DNA of 8,756 nt, from contig CABSNA010000048.1 of NCBI GenBank assembly GCA_902478865.1, positions 1 through 8,756 on the forward strand, in the 5' to 3' direction. Of the stretch, positions 1-5,989 are shown one piece after another. Origin of the DNA: an uncultured Collinsella sp. GTDB taxonomy: Bacteria; Actinomycetota; Coriobacteriia; Coriobacteriales; Coriobacteriaceae. Below the pieces are notes generated by a model that saw nothing but the letters and a program-made list of their open reading frames with translations, ran no database searches and was not told where the DNA came from. The position numbers were made by a program, and so were the translations under genes. Every line of letters starts with the position of its first letter. Position 1 is the stretch's first letter.

Positions 1-2
1 TG

Positions 3-1061
3 GCGCAACTGGCCGAAAAGCTACGCCGCGAGGGCCTGATGGACGAAGCGCGCAAACGCCGCATCCCGGTGTTCTGCTCCCGCGTGGCGGTCGTCACTTC
101 GCTTTCGGGTGCCGTAATCGACGACGTCAAGCGCACGCTGCGCCGTCGCAACCCGCTCGTCGAGCTCGTTTGCGTGGGCGCCAAGGTTCAAGGCGAGGGT
201 GCGCCGACAGAGCTTATTGAGGGCTTGCGCCGCGCCGCTTCCATTACGCCGGCTCCCGACTGTATTTTGCTGGTGCGCGGCGGCGGCTCCTTTGAGGACC
301 TCATGACCTTTAATGACGAGGAGCTTGCCCGTGCGGTGGCGGCTTGTCCTGTGCCCGTGGTGACCGGCATTGGCCATGAGCCCGATACCTCGATTTGCGA
401 TATGGTGAGCGACCGCCGCGCCTCCACGCCCACGGCGGCGGCAGAATCGGTGGCGCCGGCCATGACGGAGTTGGCCGATGTGCTCGAGGCGCGCCATCAG
501 CGTCTGGGTGCCGCGATGGCATCGATGATTGGGTCGAATCAGGTTGATTTGGAGATGCTCGATCAGCGTGGGCGCCGTGCCTGGGATACCTATACGGCTC
601 GCTTGGGCGACGCGCTCGATGCGGCCGCATGCCGCCCGTGCCTCAACGATCCCACATTTATGGTCGAGCGTCGTGAGTCAGAGCTTGCGCTGACTGCCGA
701 TCGCCTGTCGGGCGCCATAGTACGCTCGGTCGGGTCATTCCGCTCCAACTTTGAGCGCCTGCCCGAGCGTCTAGTTGCAAGCACTTCGGGGCTCGATGGT
801 AGGCGTCATGCGCTCACACTTGCGAGTTCCCGCCTGGAGCATCAGGGACGCACGATGCTCAGCAAACCCGCGTCCGACCTGGGCCGAGCTGCCGCGTCGC
901 TCGATGCCCTGTCGCCGCTCAAGGTGCTTGCCCGCGGTTACTCCATCGCGTACAGCGATGACGGTGTGGCTACGAGCGCCAAGACCTTTAAGCCCGGCGA
1001 TGCCATTCGCGTGCGCATGGCAGACGGCAACGTGGCGGCAACGGTCGATACGGTCGAGTAG
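3..1061 (+). CDS. xseA: Exonuclease VII large subunit, 5'-truncated by window edge
   Basis: Catalytic subunit of exonuclease VII, which with XseB degrades single-stranded DNA to short oligonucleotides in the cytoplasm. The frame is open from base 3, so 352 residues are visible. Roughly the first 100 residues, which should hold the N-terminal OB-fold, lie outside the window. Seen: the family signature RGGGSFEDL (fragment residues 92-100) followed by FNDEELARA, then GIGHEPD (123-128, with the His and Asp that the family needs for activity) and DRRASTPTAAAE. A long helical, probably coiled-coil C-terminal half follows, which in this family binds XseB. It closes with the conserved LSPLKVLARGYSI and a small terminal domain. 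The stop is TAG at 1059. xseB follows after 42 nt, the usual operon order. No disruption is seen. Identification is secure. Confidence 0.95.
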   Translation, partial: AQLAEKLRREGLMDEARKRRIPVFCSRVAVVTSLSGAVIDDVKRTLRRRNPLVELVCVGAKVQGEGAPTELIEGLRRAASITPAPDCILLVRGGGSFEDLMTFNDEELARAVAACPVPVVTGIGHEPDTSICDMVSDRRASTPTAAAESVAPAMTELADVLEARHQRLGAAMASMIGSNQVDLEMLDQRGRRAWDTYTARLGDALDAAACRPCLNDPTFMVERRESELALTADRLSGAIVRSVGSFRSNFERLPERLVASTSGLDGRRHALTLASSRLEHQGRTMLSKPASDLGRAAASLDALSPLKVLARGYSIAYSDDGVATSAKTFKPGDAIRVRMADGNVAATVDTVE

Positions 1062-1103
1062 GCCGCGTTTCATAGCGATAAACCTTTAGGAAAGGAAACA
1101 GAT

Positions 1104-1370
1104 ATGGCAGAGAAGACCCCGGTCGAGCAACTTACGTACAAGCAGGCCTCGCAGGAGCTGGAGCTCATCATCCGCAGCCTGGAGTCGGGCGATATGGAGC
1201 TCGAGGAGTCGCTCGAGAGCTATACCCGCGGCGTCGAGCTCCTCAAGAGCCTGCGCACCCGCCTGTCCGATGCCGAGCAGAAGGTCTCGGTGCTTCTTAA
1301 GGACGTCGACGGCAACGACGTGCTCGCCGACGGCGAACCCGCCAACACCGACGACAACCTCTCGTTCTAA
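1104..1370 (+). CDS. xseB: Exonuclease VII small subunit
   Basis: Small, mostly helical subunit of exonuclease VII; several copies bind the coiled-coil arm of XseA. The protein has 88 residues, normal for the family (about 60-90). The conserved family pattern is visible: LTYKQASQELELIIRSLE (residues 10-27), the GDMELEESLESYTRGVELL stretch and the following LSDAEQKV. The C-terminal 20 residues are acidic and probably disordered. The start ATG at 1104 is supported by AGGAAAGGA at 1088-1096, 7 nt upstream. It sits 42 nt after the xseA stop with no terminator between them, so cotranscription with xseA is expected. Confidence 0.95.
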   Translation: MAEKTPVEQLTYKQASQELELIIRSLESGDMELEESLESYTRGVELLKSLRTRLSDAEQKVSVLLKDVDGNDVLADGEPANTDDNLSF

Positions 1371-1384
1371 CCATCCCGACCAAA

Positions 1385-1390
1385 TATAAT
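1385..1390 (+). promoter_or_regulatory. Possible -10 box (TATAAT) for the HIT gene
   Basis: A perfect TATAAT lies in the 49-nt gap between xseB and the HIT gene. It is flanked by a short dyad, GACCAA (1378-1383) and TTGGTC (1395-1400). No good -35 is visible 16-18 bp upstream (TCGTTC at best), so this may be a weak internal promoter or chance in an AT-rich gap. The HIT gene could equally be the third gene of the xseA-xseB transcript. Confidence 0.4.
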
Positions 1391-1419
1391 TACCTTGGTC
1401 TGTGAGAAAGGAACCAACC

Positions 1420-1755
1420 ATGTGCGATTGCATCTTCTGCAAAATTGCCAACCACGAGATTCCCTCGACCGTTGTCTATGAGGACGATCAGGTCATCGCC
1501 TTCGATGACCTCAATCCCCAGGCGCCGGTCCACACGCTCGTGATCCCCAAGAAGCACTACAGCGATATCGCCGATAACGTGCCGGCCGAGACCATGGGCG
1601 CCATGGCTCACGCCATCCAGGAGGTCGCTAAGGCCAAGGGCCTGGAGGACGGTTTCCGCGTCATCTCCAACAAGGGCGTCAACGCCGGTCAGACCGTCAT
1701 GCATTTCCATATGCACGTCCTCGGCGGCAAGAACTTGGGTGAGAACCTCATCTGA
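1420..1755 (+). CDS. HIT family (HinT-like) nucleotide-binding hydrolase
   Basis: Histidine-triad protein of the HinT branch. Family members hydrolyse purine nucleoside phosphoramidates and related AMP conjugates and act in the cytoplasm as homodimers. The protein has 111 residues, typical for HinT. Seen: CDCIFCKI at the N-terminus, with the Cys-x2-Cys pair (C4, C7) found in zinc-containing HIT proteins; DDLNPQAPVHTLVIPKKH (29-46); and the HIT active-site motif H95-F-H97-M-H99-V-L with GG just after. The start is ATG 1420, preceded by GAAAGGA (1405-1411) at good spacing. An in-frame GTG at 1402 would add six residues but has no ribosome binding site. It lies 49 nt after xseB and ends before a hairpin at 1816. 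The true substrate cannot be told from sequence. Confidence 0.92.
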   Translation: MCDCIFCKIANHEIPSTVVYEDDQVIAFDDLNPQAPVHTLVIPKKHYSDIADNVPAETMGAMAHAIQEVAKAKGLEDGFRVISNKGVNAGQTVMHFHMHVLGGKNLGENLI

Positions 1756-1815
1756 GGGCGCTTCTTCCTTGCAATGAAACGGAAGCTCAAGCACCGATAA
1801 CTTATATATCAACGC

Positions 1816-1849
1816 AATAAACCCGAGCGCGAGGGCGTTTGGGTTTATT
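1816..1849 (+). terminator. Hairpin terminator after the HIT gene
   Basis: AATAAACCC (1816-1824) pairs perfectly with GGGTTTATT (1841-1849), with a further GCGC/GCG contact inside. It lies 60 nt after the HIT stop and 53 nt before ackA. The descending arm is T-rich (TTTATTATT), although a clean T-run is lacking. It separates the xseAB-HIT unit from the acetate kinase genes. Confidence 0.6.
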
Positions 1850-1902
1850 ATTGAAACGTATGTAACCTGGCGGCGCCACACCGCCTGTTAGTAGGGAGAC
1901 AC

Positions 1903-3081
1903 ATGAACGTTCTGGTCGTCAACGCAGGATCTTCGACCCTTAAGTATCAGGTCATCGATACCAAGTCCCACAAGGTGTCCGCAAAGGGCTCCTGCGAGCG
2001 CGTCTGCTTTACCGGCGGTACCTTCACCCACGCTGCCAACGGTTCCAAGAAGGTGACCGAGAACATCGAGTTCCCCGACCACAAGGTCGCCATCGAGGTC
2101 GTTCTGAAGGACCTCGAGGCCAACGGCGTCAAGATCGAGGGCATTGGTCACCGTATCGTTCAGGGCGGCTGGTACTTCGGCGATTCCTCCCTCGTCGACG
2201 AGGACGTCCTCGCCAAGATCCGCGAGGTCGCTCCGCTGGCGCCGCTGCACAACAACCCCGAGGCCAACGTTATCGAGTACTGCCTGGAGCAGTATCCCGA
2301 CCTGCCCAACGTCACGGTCTACGACACCGCTTTCCACTTCAACATGCCCGAGGTCGCCAAGACTTACGCCCTGCCCAAGGACGTCTGCGACAAGCTGCAC
2401 ATCCGTAAGTACGGCGCCCACGGCACCAGCTACCGTTACATCTCCAAGAAGGTCGCCGAGATGACCAACGGCGAGGCTCGCAAGGTCGTCGTGTGCCATA
2501 TCGGCTCCGGCGCTTCCCTGTGCGCCATCGAGGACGGCAAGTGCATGGATACCACCATGGGCCTCACCCCGCTCGACGGCGTCATGATGGGCACCCGCTG
2601 CGGCTCCATTGACCCGGCTACCGTGTGCTACCTGCAGCGCGAGGGTGGCTACACCTTCGACGAGGTCGACGAGATGATGAACAAGAAGTCCGGTCTTTTG
2701 GCTGTGACCGGTGGCAAGACCAACGACTGCCGCAACGTCGAGGAGCTCGCCGCCGCTGGCGACCCCGAGGCTCAGCTCGCCTTCGACATGTTCGTCTACA
2801 AGATTGCCGCCAAGGCTGCCGAGATGGCCACTTCCATGTGCGGCATGGACACGCTGGTCTTCACCGCCGGCATCGGTGAGCACGCTCCGGCCGTTCGCGC
2901 CGGCGTTGCCGACCGTCTGGCCTTTATGGGCGTCAAGATGGACCATGCCCGTAACGCCCTGCGTGGCGACGGCGCTTGGTGCCTGTCTGCCAAGGATTCC
3001 AAGGTCAAGATCTTTGTCATCCCCACGGACGAGGAGTTCATGATCGCTTCCGACGTCGAGCGCATCGTCAACGGCAAGTAA
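1903..3081 (+). CDS. ackA: Acetate kinase paralogue 1, with altered motifs
   Basis: ASKHA-superfamily acetate kinase (acetyl phosphate + ADP to acetate + ATP), 392 residues, normal length. GGGAG at 1894-1898 supports ATG 1903. Conserved: NAGSS (7-11), GHRIVQGG with R84, D141, YGAHGTS with H173, MGTR with R232, GIGE (323-326) and PTDEE near the C-terminus. By hand alignment it is about 59% identical to the adjacent paralogue at 3246. Unlike that paralogue it departs from the usual family motifs at several places: T12 for Ser (NAGSSTLK), Y177 for His in GTSHRY, S202 for Asn in HLGNG, H327 for Asn in GIGEN, and TGGKTNDCR for the usual SGISNDxRD (one residue longer). Codons are strongly biased to C/G endings (AAG, ATC, GAC), suggesting high expression. 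It has its own terminator. Identity as an acetate/acyl kinase is firm; substrate and phosphoryl donor preference are uncertain. Confidence 0.9.
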   Translation: MNVLVVNAGSSTLKYQVIDTKSHKVSAKGSCERVCFTGGTFTHAANGSKKVTENIEFPDHKVAIEVVLKDLEANGVKIEGIGHRIVQGGWYFGDSSLVDEDVLAKIREVAPLAPLHNNPEANVIEYCLEQYPDLPNVTVYDTAFHFNMPEVAKTYALPKDVCDKLHIRKYGAHGTSYRYISKKVAEMTNGEARKVVVCHIGSGASLCAIEDGKCMDTTMGLTPLDGVMMGTRCGSIDPATVCYLQREGGYTFDEVDEMMNKKSGLLAVTGGKTNDCRNVEELAAAGDPEAQLAFDMFVYKIAAKAAEMATSMCGMDTLVFTAGIGEHAPAVRAGVADRLAFMGVKMDHARNALRGDGAWCLSAKDSKVKIFVIPTDEEFMIASDVERIVNGK

Positions 3082-3092
3082 TTGCAAGAGGG

Positions 3093-3131
3093 GAGGGGCT
3101 GGACGACCAAGTGCCGTTCAGCCCCTCTTTT
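3093..3131 (+). terminator. Intrinsic terminator of the first ackA
   Basis: GAGGGGCTGGAC (3093-3104) pairs with GTTCAGCCCCTC (3116-3127) over 12 bp with one G-T wobble, directly followed by TTTT. It starts 11 nt after the stop codon. The strong stem and T-run suggest the two ackA genes are mainly separate transcripts. Confidence 0.8.
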
Positions 3132-3140
3132 GCGCTCGTT

Positions 3141-3200
3141 GGGCGATATGCCTGATAGTTATTTATTAAGTTGTGATAACTTCTTATTAACATGCGGCCG
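3141..3200 (+). promoter_or_regulatory. AT-rich upstream region of the second ackA, with a small dyad
   Basis: After the terminator the sequence turns AT-rich (about 3154-3191), the expected place for the promoter of the second ackA. It contains the exact dyad AAGTT-GTGAT-AACTT at 3168-3182, a possible operator. No hexamer pair with good spacing is convincing, so the start site is not assigned. The gene has a strong ribosome binding site, AAAGGAG at 3235-3241. Confidence 0.3.
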
Positions 3201-3245
3201 CCTTAAGGGGTCTGCGTCGACCGTATTGCACTGCAAAGGAGTCTC

Positions 3246-4424
3246 ATGAACGTACTTGTTGTCAACGCCGGCAGCTCAAGCCTTAAATATCAGCTTTTGG
3301 ATACCGATACCCGCGAGGTTTTCGCCAAGGGCAACTGCGAACGTATCGGTTCGGACATGGGCATCTTTGGCCACTCCGAGAACGGTGGCGCCAAGCAGAC
3401 CGAGGAGGTCCCTTTCCCCGATCATCGCTCTGCTATCGCTCGCGTGCTCGAGGAGCTCGAGAAGACCGACTTTACGATTGATGGCATTGGCCATCGTATC
3501 GTTCAGGGCGGCTGGCACTTCGATGATTCCGCGGTCGTCGACGATGAGGTCATGGCTAAGATCCTTGAGGTGGCCCCGCTCGCTCCGCTGCACAATTACG
3601 GCGAGGCCGCGGCAATCGAATATTGCCGCGAGAAGTATCCTGAGCTGCCCAACGTGGCCGTCTTCGACACCTCGTTCCACATGACCATGCCCGAGGTCGC
3701 CTACACCTACGCGCTGCCCAAGGACGTGTGCGACAAGTACCACGTGCGCAAGTACGGCGCACACGGTACGAGCCACCGCTACGAGTGGATGATGGCCAAG
3801 GAGATCCTGGGCTCGCGCTGCCACCGTCTGCTTTCGTGCCATCTGGGCAACGGTGCTTCGCTTGCCGCCATTGAGGACGGCGTGTGCCGCGATACCACGA
3901 TGGGCCTCACGCCGCTTGACGGCCTGATGATGGGCACCCGTTGTGGTTCCATTGACCCGGCCACCGTGTGCTACCTGCAGCGCGAGGGCGGCTACAGCTA
4001 TCAGGAAGTCGATGACATGATGAACAAGCAGTCTGGTCTGCTTGCCATCTCGGGCATCTCCAACGACGCCCGCGACATCCGCACGCGCGCCTCCGAGGGC
4101 GACGAGCGCTGCCTGCTCGCCTTCGATATGTTCGCCTATAAGGCCATGCAGCAGGCCGGTTCCATGATCGCTTCCATGGCGGGCGTGGACACCATTACCT
4201 TTACCGCCGGCATCGGCGAGAACGACTGGTCGATCCGCAAGGCCTTCTGCGACTGCTTTGAGTGGCTGGGCGTACGCATCGACAACAACAAGAACCGCGA
4301 GGCCGTGGGCAACGGCCCGCAGGTCATCAGTGCCGCCGGTTCCGCCGTCACGGTCATGGTCATCCCCACCGACGAGGAATACATGATCGCCCACGACGTC
4401 GAGCGCCTGACCAAGAACAACTAA
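3246..4424 (+). CDS. ackA: Acetate kinase paralogue 2, canonical motifs
   Basis: Second acetate kinase, also 392 residues. It converts acetyl phosphate + ADP to acetate + ATP, the last step of the Pta-AckA fermentation route. ATG 3246 follows AAAGGAG (3235-3241) at 4 nt. All usual motifs are intact: NAGSSSLK (7-14), R84, HNY around H116, D141, YGAHGTSHRY (170-179, with H173 and H177), CHLGNGAS (198-205), MGTR with R232, SGISNDARD (269-277), FTAGIGEN (319-326) and IPTDEEYM near the end. Both paralogues share MGTRCGSIDP rather than MGTRSGDxDP, and IVQGG rather than VVHGG, so these are lineage traits rather than differences between the copies. Codon use is less extreme than in the first copy. 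It is followed by its own terminator and faces pta. Tandem duplication is the simplest origin. Confidence 0.93.
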   Translation: MNVLVVNAGSSSLKYQLLDTDTREVFAKGNCERIGSDMGIFGHSENGGAKQTEEVPFPDHRSAIARVLEELEKTDFTIDGIGHRIVQGGWHFDDSAVVDDEVMAKILEVAPLAPLHNYGEAAAIEYCREKYPELPNVAVFDTSFHMTMPEVAYTYALPKDVCDKYHVRKYGAHGTSHRYEWMMAKEILGSRCHRLLSCHLGNGASLAAIEDGVCRDTTMGLTPLDGLMMGTRCGSIDPATVCYLQREGGYSYQEVDDMMNKQSGLLAISGISNDARDIRTRASEGDERCLLAFDMFAYKAMQQAGSMIASMAGVDTITFTAGIGENDWSIRKAFCDCFEWLGVRIDNNKNREAVGNGPQVISAAGSAVTVMVIPTDEEYMIAHDVERLTKNN

Positions 4425-4446
4425 CGCGCGCATTTGCAAGTAAACG

Positions 4447-4482
4447 AAAGGCCTCCAGAGCAACAGCTCCGGAGGCCTTTTT
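4447..4482 (+). terminator. Intrinsic terminator of the second ackA
   Basis: AAAGGCCTCCAGAGC (4447-4461) pairs with GCTCCGGAGGCCTTT (4466-4480) over 15 positions with one A-C mismatch and an AACA loop. It is followed by further T's. It begins 22 nt after the stop. The A-run on the other side could let it work on the minus strand as well. Confidence 0.85.
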
Positions 4483-4630
4483 ACTAGTAGGCGGAAATTC
4501 CAGTCCCAAAGTGATCACCGCCAGCAACGCCTGCACTTCCAGCAACGGAACCCGACCATTCAGATCCTCAGCTCCAGCTCGTAGCCAAGCCGCCGTCCAC
4601 TCCAGATGCCCTGAATGCCACGTGACGGTA
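4483..4630. other. Intergenic spacer with no supported gene
   Basis: About 150 bases between the ackA terminator and the inverted repeat after pta. Both strands have open frames here, but none has a ribosome binding site. The minus-strand frame starting near 4545 runs through the terminator into the ackA 3' end, so it is not credible as a gene. The plus strand is rich in A and C. CCAGCAACG occurs twice (4521-4529 and 4539-4547). No terminator, promoter or tRNA is recognisable. Confidence 0.4.
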
Positions 4631-4761
4631 GAAGGCAGCGCAGGTTAACCCCTGAAAACACTCCGCAGACCAGAAACGCACCCGTTCGTAGCTCCGAAGG
4701 AGCAGAACGGGGGCGTTTCATTGGTCGAGGACGTTTTCAGGGGTTAACCTGCGCTGCCTTC
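4631..4761 (-). repeat. Nested inverted repeat / candidate structured RNA element, copy 1 (after pta)
   Basis: The outer arms 4631-4659 and 4733-4761 are perfect 29-bp reverse complements. Inside, stems nest further: GACCA/TGGTC, GAAACGC/GCGTTTC, CCGTTC/GAACGG and a GCTCC-GAA-GGAGC tip, so nearly the whole 131 nt can fold into one long hairpin. It begins 16 nt after the pta stop. Read on the pta strand it has GTCCT before the inner hairpin and TGCGGA after it, motifs shared with the copies at 8249 and 8452. No T-run follows the outer stem on that strand, so it is not an ordinary intrinsic terminator. The fold is seen directly; an RNA role is inferred. Confidence 0.6.
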
Positions 4762-4777
4762 GGCGGGGATATGTGCG

Positions 4778-5758
4778 CTACTCAGCCATCTGAGCCTGGA
4801 CGGCGGTGATGGCCACGACACCCACGATGTCGTCGGCAGAGCAGCCGCGCGAAAGGTCGTTGACCGGCTTGGCGATGCCCTGCAGGATGGGGCCGTAGGC
4901 GTCAGCACCGGCGAAGCGCTGGACCAGCTTGTAGCCGATGTTGCCGGCCTCGAGGTCGGGGAACACGAGCACGTTGGCCTTACCGGCAACGGAGGAGCCG
5001 GGAGCCTTGAGCTGGGCGACGGTGGGGACGATGGCGGCGTCGAGCTGCAGGTCGCCGTCGATGGCGAGCTCGGGAGCCTTCTCCTTGCAGAACTTCACGG
5101 CCTCCTGGACCTTCTTGGCGACCTCGCCGCCGGCGGAGCCCATGGTGGAGTAGGAGAGCATGGCCACGTGCGGCTCAACGTTGCCCATGAAGGTGGACCA
5201 AGAGTGAGCGGAGGCGATGGCGATCTCGGAGAGCTCGTCGGAGGACGGGTTGATGTTGAGGCCGCAGTCGGCGAAGATCAGCGTGCCGTCGGTGCCGAAC
5301 TGCGGGGTGTCGGTGCACATCACGAAGAAGGCCGAGACCAGCTTGGTGCCCGGGGCGGTCTTGAGGATCTGAAGCGCGGGGCGCAGGGTGTCGGCGGTGG
5401 AGTGGCAGGCGCCGGAGACCAGGCCGTCGGCGTCGCCCATCTTGACCATCATGGTGCCAAAGTAGGTGGCGTCCATCACCTGGGCGCGAGCCTGCTCGAT
5501 GGTGACGCCCTTCTTGGCGCGGAGCTCGGCAAACTTCTGCGCGTACTCCTCGTGCTTCTCGGCATTGCGCGGGTCGATGACGGTGGCGCCGGGAACGTTG
5601 ATCTCGTCGGGGTTGCCCAGGATGACGATCTTTGCCAGGCCCTCCTCGATGATCTTGGTGGCCGCGACGATGGTGCGCGGATCTTCGCCCTCGGGCAGGA
5701 CGATCGTCTTAAGGTCGGCCTTGGCGGCAGACTTCATACGGTTAAGGAAATCGCTCAT
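4778..5758 (-). CDS. pta: Phosphate acetyltransferase
   Basis: Catalyses acetyl-CoA + Pi to acetyl phosphate + CoA in the cytoplasm, the step before acetate kinase. It has 326 residues, matching the short single-domain Pta class with no N-terminal regulatory (DRTGG/BioD-like) domain. Seen: LPEGEDPRT (21-29), YFGTMMVKMGDADGLVSGA (99-117) followed by CHSTADTLRPALQ, MLSYSTMGSAGGE (200-212), and GKANVLVFPDLEAGNIGYKL (259-278) with the QR-FAGADAYGPILQG stretch after it, all typical Pta core motifs. The start ATG (complement of 5756-5758) has AAGGAGT upstream (complement of 5762-5768). Codons are highly biased, suggesting strong expression. It has its own leader and promoter and converges on the two ackA genes instead of sharing an operon with them. 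A nested inverted repeat follows its stop. The family also contains phosphate butyryltransferases, but the motifs fit Pta. Confidence 0.95.
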   Translation of the reverse strand: MSDFLNRMKSAAKADLKTIVLPEGEDPRTIVAATKIIEEGLAKIVILGNPDEINVPGATVIDPRNAEKHEEYAQKFAELRAKKGVTIEQARAQVMDATYFGTMMVKMGDADGLVSGACHSTADTLRPALQILKTAPGTKLVSAFFVMCTDTPQFGTDGTLIFADCGLNINPSSDELSEIAIASAHSWSTFMGNVEPHVAMLSYSTMGSAGGEVAKKVQEAVKFCKEKAPELAIDGDLQLDAAIVPTVAQLKAPGSSVAGKANVLVFPDLEAGNIGYKLVQRFAGADAYGPILQGIAKPVNDLSRGCSADDIVGVVAITAVQAQMAE

Positions 5759-5810
5759 GTTACTCCTTACAAGCGTTTCGCTAAGCTCCAGGCGCCCGGC
5801 TGTTCACGAA

Positions 5811-5833
5811 TAAACCCGCTGCTAGCGGGTTTA
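5811..5833 (-). promoter_or_regulatory. Hairpin in the pta leader
   Basis: TAAACCCGCT (5811-5820) pairs perfectly with AGCGGGTTTA (5824-5833) around a 3-nt loop, 52 nt upstream of the pta start. On the pta strand the bases after the stem are TTCGTG, so there is no T-run. It could be a leader attenuator, an mRNA-stabilising hairpin, or a weak terminator; the sequence does not decide. Confidence 0.5.
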
Positions 5834-5885
5834 CCTTTCAATTATGTACGCCGCGGTGCTTGAGCTTTCCTTGTGTGGCAAGCTC

Positions 5886-5891
5886 ATTATA
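5886..5891 (-). promoter_or_regulatory. -10 box (TATAAT) of the probable pta promoter
   Basis: On the minus strand this reads TATAAT exactly and would start pta transcription near 5880, giving a leader of about 120 nt. No good -35 is seen (GCGATT at 17 bp). It sits 14 bp from a plus-strand TATAAT, making a back-to-back promoter pair. Confidence 0.5.
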
Positions 5892-5905
5892 GGACGCATT
5901 AGCGC

Positions 5906-5911
5906 TATAAT
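5906..5911 (+). promoter_or_regulatory. -10 box (TATAAT) of the probable glf promoter
   Basis: A perfect TATAAT on the plus strand, 78 nt before the glf ATG; transcription would begin near 5918. The -35 region is weak (CTCATT at 17 bp). It lies directly upstream of the dyad at 5928-5946. Confidence 0.5.
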
Positions 5912-5927
5912 CGCTCTGATAAATGTG

Positions 5928-5946
5928 TCTCGAAGAATGTTCGAGA
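5928..5946 (+). promoter_or_regulatory. Candidate operator dyad in the glf leader
   Basis: TCTCGAA-GAATG-TTCGAGA: perfect 7-bp arms with a 5-nt spacer, about +10 to +28 from the predicted glf start site. The position suits repressor binding. It resembles a LexA-type box (CGAAC-N4-GTTCG) only loosely, being one base shorter and lacking the inner C/G pair. It could also form a small leader hairpin. Confidence 0.35.
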
Positions 5947-5989
5947 AAAGCCCAGCTAACGAGCCCGTGGCTTTTGACAAGGAGTATCG

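Noticed and set aside
3276..4463. Very long minus-strand open frame opposite the second ackA (and a similar one opposite the first)
   Set aside because: These are mirror frames produced by GC-rich codon use of conserved acetate kinase genes. They run through the terminators and lack ribosome binding sites.
4360..4545. Minus-strand frame starting at 4545 in the spacer after ackA
   Set aside because: It has no ribosome binding site and it passes through a strong terminator hairpin into the antisense of ackA.
5168..5863. 231-residue plus-strand open frame opposite pta
   Set aside because: It is antisense to a gene with clear Pta motifs; its Gly/Val/Asp-rich composition is typical of a shadow frame.
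5928..5946. LexA (SOS) box in the glf leader
   Set aside because: The spacing is one base shorter than CGAAC-N4-GTTCG and the inner C/G is missing, and glf is not a typical SOS gene.
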